A program made the position numbers and the translations under genes. A stretch of 64,000 nucleotides of DNA from Prorocentrum cordatum (Eukaryota; Sar; Dinophyceae; Prorocentrales; Prorocentraceae): the NCBI GenBank assembly GCA_963575745.1, contig CAUYUJ010010446.1, positions 1,121,089 to 1,185,088 on the forward strand, written 5' to 3'. Positions 32,835 to 41,400 of this stretch are shown piece after piece. Under the pieces are notes generated by a model. It had not been told where the DNA came from, did no database searches, and saw only the letters and a list, made by a program, of their open reading frames with translations. Positions within the stretch are counted from its first letter, which is position 1, and each line of letters starts with the position of its first letter.

Positions 32835-34558
32835 TTACGTGGACCGATGAAGTATGAGTCGTAATTCATGTCGGAGTATTTCATCTTCTTGATCTGCAGC
32901 TCCAGACTCATCTACCATACCAATAAGTTCCAAGACAACATACGCCTGGCACGCCCAGTGCTGGTTCTTGAGCATGTGGCGTACCATGTCCAAGTGCTTG
33001 GGGCGGTGTCTCTCGTATCCTTCTGCAGGCCATGCGTTGAGTAGCTGTGATAATTCTGCCCACCCGTCGTACTCATCATACGTCGTCACTTCACGACTGA
33101 ACATGTCCGGCACATGGCCTCTATGAAACGGCTTGCGACGGAAGGCAGTTGTCAACCGCGCAGAAACCGGACGTTGATCGTCGTGCCTGAACTTCGGCCT
33201 GCGAACACTCTCTGACCTGAGGATGTTCTCAAAATATTCCCTTTCAGAGTCAAACGTGAGTGCTGGGCGTTTCCGCAGGATGTCGCGCACTGTTTGGCGC
33301 GCATGTCCACCTTGACCAGCGTGGACAGCAATGTCCATGACGTTGTGCCGCGCCACCATGTATCTTTCAGATCCACCGTCAATCCGCGGATGATGCGCTG
33401 GATTGATCTTCACGCGGGTGGAACTGCGCATCCAATCCCAGAACTCTTTGCATTCCGGTGGAACCTCCAGCGCAGGGGCAGGTTGCCCCGCATAACTCTG
33501 AGCAGGTTGCCCCGCAGAACGTGGGGCAGCCTTTGGCGCGGCAGGCGCTGCTGCGCTCGCTGCCGATGCTGCAGCGCCAACAGATCCCCTGGGCGTCCTT
33601 GGAGTTCCTTGCGGGGTACTGATATCGAAGTCCTGGTGCTTCTTCTCCTTGATGTCGTAGGACTCGGCAGCCTTATCCCTGGGCACTGCTCATGGGACCT
33701 TTGGTGTGGTAGCAAGGAGCTCCCCGGTGCGTTGCGTAGATGAAGCATCCCCTGTCCTTCCATCCAGATCAGGCGCCCGCCCTGTCCTGTGCGTCCGACC
33801 TGGTGCAGGGCCGCGACGTGGCACAGGTTCTTTTGGAGTAGGCGTACTGGCGCCCTGAAATCTAGCTGCTGCGGCGGCCGCTGCTGGCCCACTGGAATGT
33901 TGTCGATCAGCAGGTTGCCCCGCATGCCGCTGCTGCTAGCTGCCCCCAGGGTAGGGATCATCTGGGCTCTTCCTCTGACTTTCTTGAGCTTAAGATGACC
34001 AGGACCAAGAGATTGGCTTGACGAATCAGACGACGAGGGAAGATCGATCATCTCTGGCTTCGGCTTGGGAGTTGCCTTTGCCGCAGCTCCTGCCAGCGTC
34101 CAAGATACATATAGCATAGGACCTCGGCCAAGATTCAAATCGATATCACCTGGCTTCCTGAGGGCCATATTATTAATCGGCATATTGTAATTATGTGCAC
34201 CATGTGCAACTAAGTGCCTATCGGCGTTCCGTCTTTCGGCGATGCGTGTCTTTATCCAGCCAATAGACTGAGCACGGTAAACAATCTGCCTCCCAGGAGA
34301 TAGATCCATATCTCTTGTGACAGCGTCATCGGGGTCGATCGGAGTACCCGCATCACACGTTATGTCCGCGATGCCCGAGTCGCTTGGCTCACCGCCGCCA
34401 GGGGCAGCGTCCGTAGGATCAACTTCAGCCATTTCATCATCTTCATGTTCACCAGCTTCTCGTTGGTTTTCTTCTTCTGGCTTATGATCAGCAGGTTCCC
34501 CGCGCGCCACTCGCGATTGAACTGCGCCAGAGGGTGAGTAGGTATCAGGTTCTGCCAA
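32835..34558 (-). pseudogene. Acidic and globular polyprotein segments, copy B
   Basis: The first part, 34558 to about 33960, is acidic with conserved phrases (SPGRQIVYRAQSIGWIKTRI, KPKPEMIDLPSSSDSSSQSL). The second, 33686-32835, is Ala/Pro-rich and then becomes globular: SARQTVRDILRKRP-like phrase, TYDEYDGWAELSQLLNAWPA and QAYVVLELIGMVDESG. The globular part is well preserved between copies A (28380-27830) and B, which suggests that it was functional. I considered a KptA-like RNA 2'-phosphotransferase because of the RKRP and WAELSQLL phrases but cannot support it. Confidence 0.45.
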
Positions 34559-35320
34559 ATCGCTTCAGTCTGAGCTCTCTCTCCACGAGTGGCGGGGTCG
34601 TAATCGTTCTCCGTCAGCCGCTCATGATGCGGCGCAACGTTGGGGCCAGCACAGCGGCCCCGACCATCTCCATGAGACCAAACCCGCGGTGTTCTTTTGA
34701 AATTCGGGCTTCTTGATGGGCGTCTCATGGGGCAGCCGAGCCCGGGATCAGCATAACTGGGGCATGTGCAGCAAACGCCTCTGTAGAGCGTTCGATCCTC
34801 GACCGTGGCCCTTTCGAGATCGCGCGTGGCCATCTGTTCCTGCGATTTGGCCTGTCTCGCCTGTGAATAAATGACATTGCCTGCATCATCTCGCTTGCAC
34901 TGGCGAAGAGAATACCAGTGCCAGATCGCTCGCTCCACCCCATTCCCAACCAGTATTCCATCTGATTTGCGGGCGTGTACTGGCGAGCCAATCCAGCTCC
35001 AGTGTAGTCTTTCAAACGCTGCACTTCACCTTCTGGGTCTTCTCCTCCTCGATGTTGACCATCTTGAGGCGGGTTTCCCCGCAGACGGCCCTTCCTTGGG
35101 GGAGTATGCGCTCTTGTCGCCTGCCACGGCGGGCCCCTCGTGGCTCCCGCATAAGGAGGATGAGGGCGCTGACCGCCGCTCGAGCGAGCGCCGCTAGAGC
35201 GGGCTCGCGCGCGATCTGGTGAAAGACTGGGAGCTCGACCGCGACGCGCCATGCGGCCATCGTCTCCCTTTTCGTCCTCCTCGTCCATTGGGGAGAGACT
35301 TGAATCGTCATGATATCTCT
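34360..35320 (-). pseudogene. Arg/Ser-rich and Cys-rich polyprotein segment, copy B
   Basis: An RS/RGG-like basic stretch (RRGRAPSLSPDRARARSSGA) is followed by a segment ending TLYRGVCCTCPSYADPGLGC and RSPNFKRTPRVWSHGDGRGR. The CCxC...C cluster plus a following HGD...C suggests a metal- or RNA-binding module, but the family is unknown to me. Copy A has the same arrangement at 29450-30262. A frame change near 34940 separates the two halves. Confidence 0.4.
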
Positions 35321-35364
35321 TCCATATCATGGGTAGGCGGCTTGGCGATCGCCTCGGGCTGCTG

Positions 35365-35957
35365 GCGGACCGATCTGACGCAACAGAAGTATACTGAAAT
35401 TCTTCATTCTGCCCAGGCCCAGATTGAACGCGCTCAGATAGATCACCAGCGTCGCGCGGGTTTCCCATCAGTGGATCATCATCGACTAATTCCGCGTTTG
35501 TCGGATTTCCAATCACCCGATGATAATTCATTGAATGAATTTCCTCATCTGTTGCAGGAATGGTAGAATCTGAGTCCGCGGGTGCCCACACCATGCCAAA
35601 ATCACCTTCGACGGGCATGCGGAAGTTCTCGACAAACTCAACATCTGCATGTTGCCCCGCGATGGGTGCACCCGGCCACCCTGCCAAGTCGATGTCGGCG
35701 TGGCCAGCGAACACCTCCTCGAACAGCTCGTCGGCGTAACTCTCGAGGGTCATGCTGGCACTTAGATACCTGGCAGCCATGAAATGAACAATTGTGGCTG
35801 AGCCGTCGGCAGGGTCGGCTAAAAGCGACTCCCAATCAACATACTGTATGCCGGAGTCCGTTTGAGCCAGATGCATTGACGGACCCCTGCCTCTTCCATC
35901 ACCTTGGGGGCGTCCGCGTCGGAAATGTTGTGTACTGCGACATATGTCGCGCTCCAT
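35365..35957 (-). pseudogene. Copia polyprotein segment upstream of the duplicated module
   Basis: The minus-strand frame begins MERDICRSTQHFRRGRP. This may be a decayed zinc knuckle, since a Cys and a His remain with roughly the right spacing. It continues with acidic, low-complexity sequence (for example SMTLESYADELFEEVFAGHA) and enters the duplicated module near 35365. No catalytic motif. Identification as Gag nucleocapsid is tentative. Confidence 0.4.
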
Positions 35958-36037
35958 GGCTTTTCCGTTGGCATCATGTGGGTTTCCTCGTCGACCTTTA
36001 CCTTTACCTGATGTATACCTGCGGTTTCTGCCAGTAC

Positions 36038-36341
36038 CTAAAAACAGTTCCTCGTGCTGAGGTCCAGTAAGCGACGCCAGGAATGCGAGTTCTTGCCTTT
36101 TCCTTTACGTGACCGTCGTACAATACGTCTTACCCTTCGGATGGGTTTCTTCATGAACCTCCGCCAACGACGCGTGTTTTTGATAGCCCAAAAATAACCA
36201 TTCAGCTTGCTGTTCTTCCGTGCGGTATGTAGACATAGAGTAATCCAATGCGGTAGCTTCACCATCGGAAGACGCATCCGCATCGGTACCAGAGTCGAAG
36301 TCGGACTCGGCGGCTTGCCCCGCTGAGCCCATTAAGGTCAT
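36038..36341 (-). pseudogene. Copia Gag-Pol linker, acidic
   Basis: Directly after Gag the minus strand reads SDFDSGTDADASSDGEATAL and EEQQAEWLFLGYQKHASLAE, then a Lys-rich patch in a shifted frame (KGKGKN...). Acidic and basic linkers are common between copia Gag and Pol. The first motif includes a degenerate member of the AGxPA series (AGQAA near 36310). No enzyme domain is seen. Confidence 0.5.
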
Positions 36342-36386
36342 AGCTTGTATAGGGGAAGCCGAGTCGAGCGGTCCCCCAGATCTGGC

Positions 36387-37697
36387 CTAGGGGCCTTGCG
36401 ACCCCGGAGGCGCTCCACCATTCTGAGCCAGCAGTGTAGTGGTCCCAGTTGGCTGTGTATCGTCGTTCCAGACATTGTTGGCAGTTTGCCTGGCGTTGGC
36501 CTCTGCGTGGAAAGTCTCGGTTCGGTGACCGTGGCTAAAGATACCGCCAATATTGCCAGGGGTCCTCTCAGCTATGTGAGCATGTGACCTCATACGTTCA
36601 AGTAGAGCGTCAAATTGTGGTTGGTCCCTAGGCACGTGGTGGTTCAGAGGCTGCCAGATTTGTTGTGCACGCGACGTCCCCACTCCAAGAGCTCTGAATA
36701 TAAGTACTGCTAATATTTGGAAGTTGGGGATGTTGAAACCGGCAGCTTCAGCTTCGTAGCGGGCTATTTCGAACCGTGCTAACGTCTGGTCGATACGTTC
36801 ACCCGCATGGACTCGAAAGTCAATGAGAGCCGTGCCAGAGATGAATTGGCGTTCCTCTTCTAGGTTCTCGAACTTCGTACTTAAGAGGAACATGATGTAG
36901 GTGACGCCGTCAGTGTGGCGACCGCCGATATTGACGCCAAAGTTAATGACTGCAAGGGGGACTCTCATGGCTATGGTCCGTGCGAGACCTCCCAAACCGC
37001 GCTGCAATGCGGCGGCCTGCTGGGAGGGCGTCAAGATGCCTGTGGTCACATTGATCCAAGCATGTAATTCGCGGACGAACTCGAGACATGGAACTTGACC
37101 GGCAGGGTCCCAACGGGGGCCAGTCGTTCTAGTGTCGTTTCCGCCCCGCCTATGTCCTACCGCACACCCAATAGCGACCCATACGAGCCCACACATAGCA
37201 ACCCCAATCCAGTGGCCTCGTAGGTCGTGGTCGGGTGTAGTCGGTGGGGACTCATGCTTTGTCGTCGTAAATCTGCGCGGGGTCGGTGGCGGCAGTATAT
37301 CGTATCGCATGTTTCCATGTATTATGTCTTCGAAGGAATTTCCAATTGGAGTAAGTGGGTGGACTTCAGGAGTGTAATAGCGCAGGGGTGTAGGATGTGA
37401 GTAAAAGACCTCCACCTGGGCAGAAGTATCGCTGCAAGTTTCCTTGCGGTACTGCGTAGTTATGTACACTCCTCCGCGCAATCCCATTGCACCCTGATGT
37501 TCCACCATATCCGTAGTCCACCAGATAATGCCGTGGATGGTGAGGAGTAGAGCTAGAGCTGACCACCATAGGCCAGTTCCGCTACCAAGTTTGAAAGGGG
37601 CTGGAAGGCCCATCCAACAGCTTCGCCTCAGGCGAAGCCAAGCTCCCGCTCTGTTGTACCGTAGTAACGATAGTCCCAGTATGAGAGGAGATGCCAT
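36387..37697 (-). CDS. gag: Copia Gag (capsid) with membrane-like N-terminal extension
   Basis: The frame is intact for about 436 residues from the ATG at 37697, inside the 5' LTR. An earlier in-frame TTG is not needed. The C-terminal two thirds is a copia-type capsid: ELHAWINVTTGILTPSQQAA, LQRGLGGLARTIAMRVPLAV, TYIMFLLSTKFENLEEERQF, then DFRVHAGERIDQTLARFEIA and a helical tail. Such proteins form the virus-like particle that houses reverse transcription. Unusually, the first 150 residues hold two strongly hydrophobic stretches (LWWSALALLLTIHGIIWW and HWIGVAMCGLVWVAIGCAVG) that look like membrane segments. A zinc knuckle is not evident in this frame. The next in-frame part of the polyprotein follows across a stop. 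Confidence 0.72.
   Translation of the reverse strand: MASPLILGLSLLRYNRAGAWLRLRRSCWMGLPAPFKLGSGTGLWWSALALLLTIHGIIWWTTDMVEHQGAMGLRGGVYITTQYRKETCSDTSAQVEVFYSHPTPLRYYTPEVHPLTPIGNSFEDIIHGNMRYDILPPPTPRRFTTTKHESPPTTPDHDLRGHWIGVAMCGLVWVAIGCAVGHRRGGNDTRTTGPRWDPAGQVPCLEFVRELHAWINVTTGILTPSQQAAALQRGLGGLARTIAMRVPLAVINFGVNIGGRHTDGVTYIMFLLSTKFENLEEERQFISGTALIDFRVHAGERIDQTLARFEIARYEAEAAGFNIPNFQILAVLIFRALGVGTSRAQQIWQPLNHHVPRDQPQFDALLERMRSHAHIAERTPGNIGGIFSHGHRTETFHAEANARQTANNVWNDDTQPTGTTTLLAQNGGAPPGSQGP
37573..37587 (-). promoter_or_regulatory. Primer-binding site complementary to initiator tRNA-Met
   Basis: One base inside the 5' LTR the minus strand reads TGGTAGCGGAACTGG. Its first seven to eight bases match the 3' end complement of eukaryotic initiator tRNA-Met used by Ty1/copia elements (TGGTAGC...). 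It confirms that the element's sense strand is the minus strand. Confidence 0.65.
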
Positions 37698-37850
37698 CTC
37701 AAGCAATCAGAAGATCCTTTTGGTCTCGATAGCGATTGTGTGCCTCGCGGTGGGGCACCGTCAAATTTGGGCGGCTGGCCGCTTGAGCCGACGCGGCCGC
37801 GGGCGCACGCTCGCTTCTACTCCTTACGTCCCCCAGCTCGGTTTAGAGTA
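37589..37850 (-). repeat. Copia 5' LTR
   Basis: Partner of 17393-17654. On the minus strand it precedes the primer-binding site, and the Gag start codon lies within it (ATG at 37697). The first hairpin is preserved at 37620-37638. The terminal bases do not show the usual TG...CA, probably through decay. Confidence 0.8.
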
Positions 37851-38362
37851 AGCCATCGAAACCCATGAAGCCCAGGTGCACGTTTTCTTCGGCGTTTCGA
37901 CATTGGGCGGAAAGGAGGGGAGGGGGGAGTTTGGGCTCCGGACCTCTGCTTACTGCGACTGTTTGAAACAGTGCGTCACGTGGGGAGACCCCACCCGCTC
38001 GAAACAGGCGCCAAAAAACAGCCAAGATCTACTCCATAGGGGGGTGGGGAGCGGGGGGGTGGGGGACCGCGCCGATCGGTCAAGTAATGAATAAAAAACG
38101 CTCAAAAGGGCACCCTGGAGGCGAGCAGGGCGTTTCAAGGGATGGGCCCCCGCTGCAGCACAAACGTGTCGTCACCCGAGCGGTATGGCCACAGCGCGCC
38201 CGCCACCGAGCCGGCACTTTTAAAGGTGTATAAGCACGCGTCGCCGCTGCTGGGCGCCGAGGCACACACAGTACAGTCATCGGCCTGACATAAAGAACTA
38301 TAAGTAAGGAGCGAAGCCCCTTCTTTGCAAGAAAAACGTGTAAATAACGATATATAGTAAAC
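37851..38362. other. Copia target region, right part; no gene
   Basis: Begins with CCATCGAAACCCATGAAGCC, the right half of the dispersed repeat split by the copia element (compare 60330-60360). A GCACCCTGGAGGCGAGCAGG segment near 38108 resembles 60356-60380. No coding-like frame. Confidence 0.5.
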
Positions 38363-38401
38363 TAGAACCATCGCGCGCGCTTCGCGCGCGCTCAGGTTCT
38401 A
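38363..38401. other. Strong inverted repeat next to the satellite
   Basis: TAGAACC and GGTTCTA form 7-bp outer arms around GCGCGCGC-TTC-GCGCGCGC, with 3-base mismatched joints. It could form a cruciform or RNA hairpin. It lies about 55 bases before the satellite array. Confidence 0.7.
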
Positions 38402-38458
38402 CATAGCTTGGGGTCGAATGCTTTGCGACGTAGAGGCTCCAGCGATCCCCAAGAGGGC

Positions 38459-41400
38459 ACCCAAAACAATGGAAAAGTCAACGAATTTTGTCTCTCGGGG
38501 TGCTCTTCGGGCTCTCCTGAGAACCTCTTGGGAACCCCTGGAGCCGTCTTGGAAGCTTTTCAGGCCGTCTCGGGACCATCTTGGACGTCTTGGGCGACTC
38601 GTGGTTGTCTCGAGTTCCTCTTGGGGCGTTTTCTTGTGGCGTTTTGCGAGCCTCTAGCGCCGTCTTGGGAGCCCCTCGGGCCGTCTTGGGGCGCTCCTGG
38701 GCCGTCTTGGAACCCTCTCGGGAGCCCCTCTGGCCGTGTTGGGGCGATTTTTGGGGCCTTCTTGGCCGTCATGGAGCGTCGGGAAGCCTAAAAGGCGGGA
38801 GCCCCAAAAACCTCAGAAAAACAATTGAAAAATCAATGAATTCGGTCTCTTGGGATCCTCTTTGGGCCTTCCTGGGAGCCTCTTGGGGGTCTCCGGAGCC
38901 GTCTTGGAAGCTTTTGAGGCCGTCTCGGAAACATCTTGGGCGTCTTGGAGCGGCCTTTGGGCGTCTCGGGTCCCCCTTGGAGTGTCTTTGGGCTCTCTTG
39001 GCCTTGTCTCGTGGCATTTTACAAGCCTGAGAGCCCCCCCAAGACCTTCTTGGCCGTCATGGAGCGTCGGGAAGCCTAAAAGGCGGGAACCCCAATAACC
39101 TTTGAAAAACAAAGCAAAAGGCAACGAATTTTGTCTCTCGGGGTGCTCTTCGGGCTCTCCTGGGAACCTCTTGGGAGCCTTCGGAGCCGTCTTGGAAGCT
39201 TTTCAGGCCGTCTCGGGACCATCTTGGACATCTTGGGCGGCTCGTGGTTGTCTCGAGTTCCTCTTGGGGCGTTTTCTTGTGGCGTTTTGCGAGCCTCTAG
39301 CGCCGTCTTGGGAGCCTCTCGGGCCGTCTTGGGGCGCTCCTGGGCCGTCTTGGAACCCCCTCGGGAGCCCCTCTGGCCGTCTTGGGGCGATTTTGGGGGC
39401 CTTCTTGGCCGTCATGGAGCGTCGGGAAGCCTAAAAGGCGGGAGCCCCGAAAACCTTAGAAAAACAATTGAAAAATCAATGAATTCTGTCTCTTGGGATC
39501 CTCTTTGGGCCTTCCTGGGAGCCTCTTGGGGGTCTCCGGAGCCGTCTTGGAAGCTTTTGAGGCCGTCTCGGAAACATATTGGGCGTCTTGGAGCGGCCTT
39601 TGGGCGTCTCGGGTCCCCCTTGGAGTGTCTTTGGGTTCTCTTGGCGCTTTCTCGTGGCATTTTACAAGCCTGAGAGCCCCCCCAAGACCTTCTTGGCCGT
39701 CATGGAGCGTCGGGAAGCCTAAAAGGCGGGAACCCCAATAACCTTTGAAAAACAATGCAAAAGGCAACGAATTTTGTCTCTCGGGGTGCTCTTCGGGCTC
39801 TCCTGGGAACCTCTTGGGAGCCTTCGGAGCCGTCTTGGAAGCTTTTCAGGCCGTCTCGGGACCATCTTGGACATCTTGGGCGGCTCGTGGTTGTCTCGAG
39901 TTCCTCTTGGGGCGTTTTCTTGTGGCGTTTTGCGAGCCTCTAGCGCCGTCTTGGGAGCCTCTTGGGCCGTCTTGGGGCGCTCCTGGGCCGTCTTGGAACC
40001 CCCTCGGGAGCCCCTCTGGCCGTCTTGGGGCGATTGTTGGGGCCTTCTTGGCCGTCATGGAGCGTCGGGAAGCCTAAAAGGCGGGAACCCCAAAAACCTT
40101 AGAAAAACAATTGACAAATCAATGAATTCTGTCTCTTGGGATCCTCTTTGGGCCTTCCTGGGAGCCTCTTGGGGGTCTCCGGAGCCGTCTTGGAAGCTTT
40201 TGAGGCCGTCTCGGAAACATCTTGGGCGTCTTGGAGCGGCCTTTGGGCGTCTCGGGTCCCCCTTGGAGTGTCTTTGGGTTCTCTTGGCGCTTTCTCGTGG
40301 CATTTTACAAGCCTGAGAGCCCCCCCAAGACCTTCTTGGCCGTCATGGAGCGTCGGGAAGCCTAAAAGGCGGGAACCCCAATAACCTTTGAAAAACAATG
40401 CAAAAGGCAACGAATTTTGTCTCTCGGGGTGCTCTTCGGGCTCTCCTGGGAACCTCTTGGGAGCCTTCGGAGCCGTCTTGGAAGCTTTTCAGGCCGTCTC
40501 GGGACCATCTTGGACATCTTGGGCGGCTCGTGGTTGTCTCGAGTTCCTCTTGGGGCGTTTTCTTGTGGCGTTTTGCGAGCCTCTAGCGCCGTCTTGGGAG
40601 CCTCTCGGGCCGTCTTGGGGCGCTCCTGGGCCGTCTTGGAACCCCCTCGGGAGCCCCTCTGGCCGTCTTGGGGCGATTGTTGGGGCCTTCTTGGCCGTCA
40701 TGGAGCGTCGGGAAGCCTAAAAGGCGGGAAAAAACCTTAGAAAAACAATTGACAAATCAATAATTTCTGTCTCTTGGGATCCTCTTTGGGCCTTCCTGGG
40801 AGCCTCTTGGGGGTCTCCGGAGCCGTCTTGAAGTTTTTGAGGCCGTCTCGGAAACATCTTGGGCGTCTTGGAGCGGCCTTTGGGCGTCTCGGGTCCCCCT
40901 TGGAGTGTCTTTGGGTTCTCTTGACGCTGTCTCGTGGCATTTTACAAGCCTGAGAGCCCCCCCAAGACCTTCTTGGCCGTCATAGAGCGTCGGGAAGCCT
41001 AAAAGGCGGGAACCCCAATAACCTTTGAAAAACAATGCAAAAGGCAACGAATTTTGTCTCTCGGGGTGCTCTTCGGGCTCTCCTGGGAACCTCTTGGGAG
41101 CCTTCGGAGCCGTCTTGGAAGCTTTTCAGGCCGTCTCGGGACCATCTTGGACATCTTGGGCGGCTCGTGGTTGTCTCGAGTTCCTCTTGGGGCGTTTTCT
41201 TGTGGCGTTTTGCGAGCCTCTAGCGCCGTCTTGGGAGCCTCTCGGGCCGTCTTGGGGCGCTCCTGGGCCGTCTTGGAACCCCCTCGGGAGCCCCTCTGGC
41301 CGTCTTGGGGCGATTGTTGGGGCCTTCTTGGCCGTCATGGAGCGTCGGGAAGCCTAAAAGGCGGGAGCCCCAAAAACCTTAGAAAAACAATTGACAAATC

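Larger units (their letters stand above)
30326..35365 (-). repeat. Tandem duplication inside the copia element, copy B
   Basis: About 5.0 kb that aligns along its length with 25445-30325. The sampled left edge is about 93% identical by eye. Junction bases ...CTTGGCGATCG.CTCGGGCTGCTGG occur at the right end of both copies, and the GTACGGTTGTGATGTGG block at the left end of both. Copy B carries an extra block of about 190 bp near 32717-32905 and a one-base deletion near 31176 relative to copy A. Confidence 0.85.
21651..36322 (-). repeat. Dispersed 14-bp in-frame micro-element (AGxPA motif series) in the copia polyprotein
   Basis: The plus-strand motif GCAGGTNNCCCYGC, a near-palindrome with GCAGG/CCYGC arms, recurs along the element. 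Well-preserved copies start at 21651, 22879, 24639, 25756, 25813, 25870, 26344, 26371, 27001, 27323, 28418, 30643, 30700, 31229, 31256 (GCAGGC variant), 32209, 33478, 33502 and 33910. Degenerate copies lie near 21825, 23645, 23868, 23992, 24990, 27177, 28444, 28853, 29445, 30750, 31888, 32063, 34493, 35650 and 36310. Apart from the copy at 31888, whose X codon is a stop, those I translated read Ala-Gly-X-Pro-Ala or a near variant on the minus strand, mostly with Gly as GGG, Pro as CCT and the X codon ending in A. Confidence 0.75.
17393..37850 (-). mobile_element. Giant Ty1/copia LTR retrotransposon, 20.46 kb, decayed
   Basis: Two direct repeats of about 262 bp bound a minus-strand series of copia proteins in the canonical order: Gag, protease, integrase, reverse transcriptase (RVT_2 type), RNase H. 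A primer-binding site lies just inside the 5' LTR. The flanks carry a 4-of-5 duplication, AACCA at 17388-17392 versus AGCCA at 37851-37855. A paralogous unoccupied site at 60.27-60.36 kb joins the two flanks directly. The length is several times that of ordinary copia elements (about 5-9 kb), owing to a tandemly duplicated module of about 5 kb and to extra RING-H2 and methyltransferase-like domains. By eye the LTRs differ at roughly 9% of positions. Frameshifts in nearly every domain show it is no longer autonomous. Confidence 0.88.

Noticed and set aside
32835-33686. KptA-like RNA 2'-phosphotransferase domain in the copia module
   Set aside because: Only short phrases are suggestive; no complete set of catalytic residues could be identified.
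37843-38100. A longer 5' LTR extending past 37850
   Set aside because: The sequence beyond 37850 matches the uninterrupted dispersed repeat at 60.33 kb, so it is host flank.
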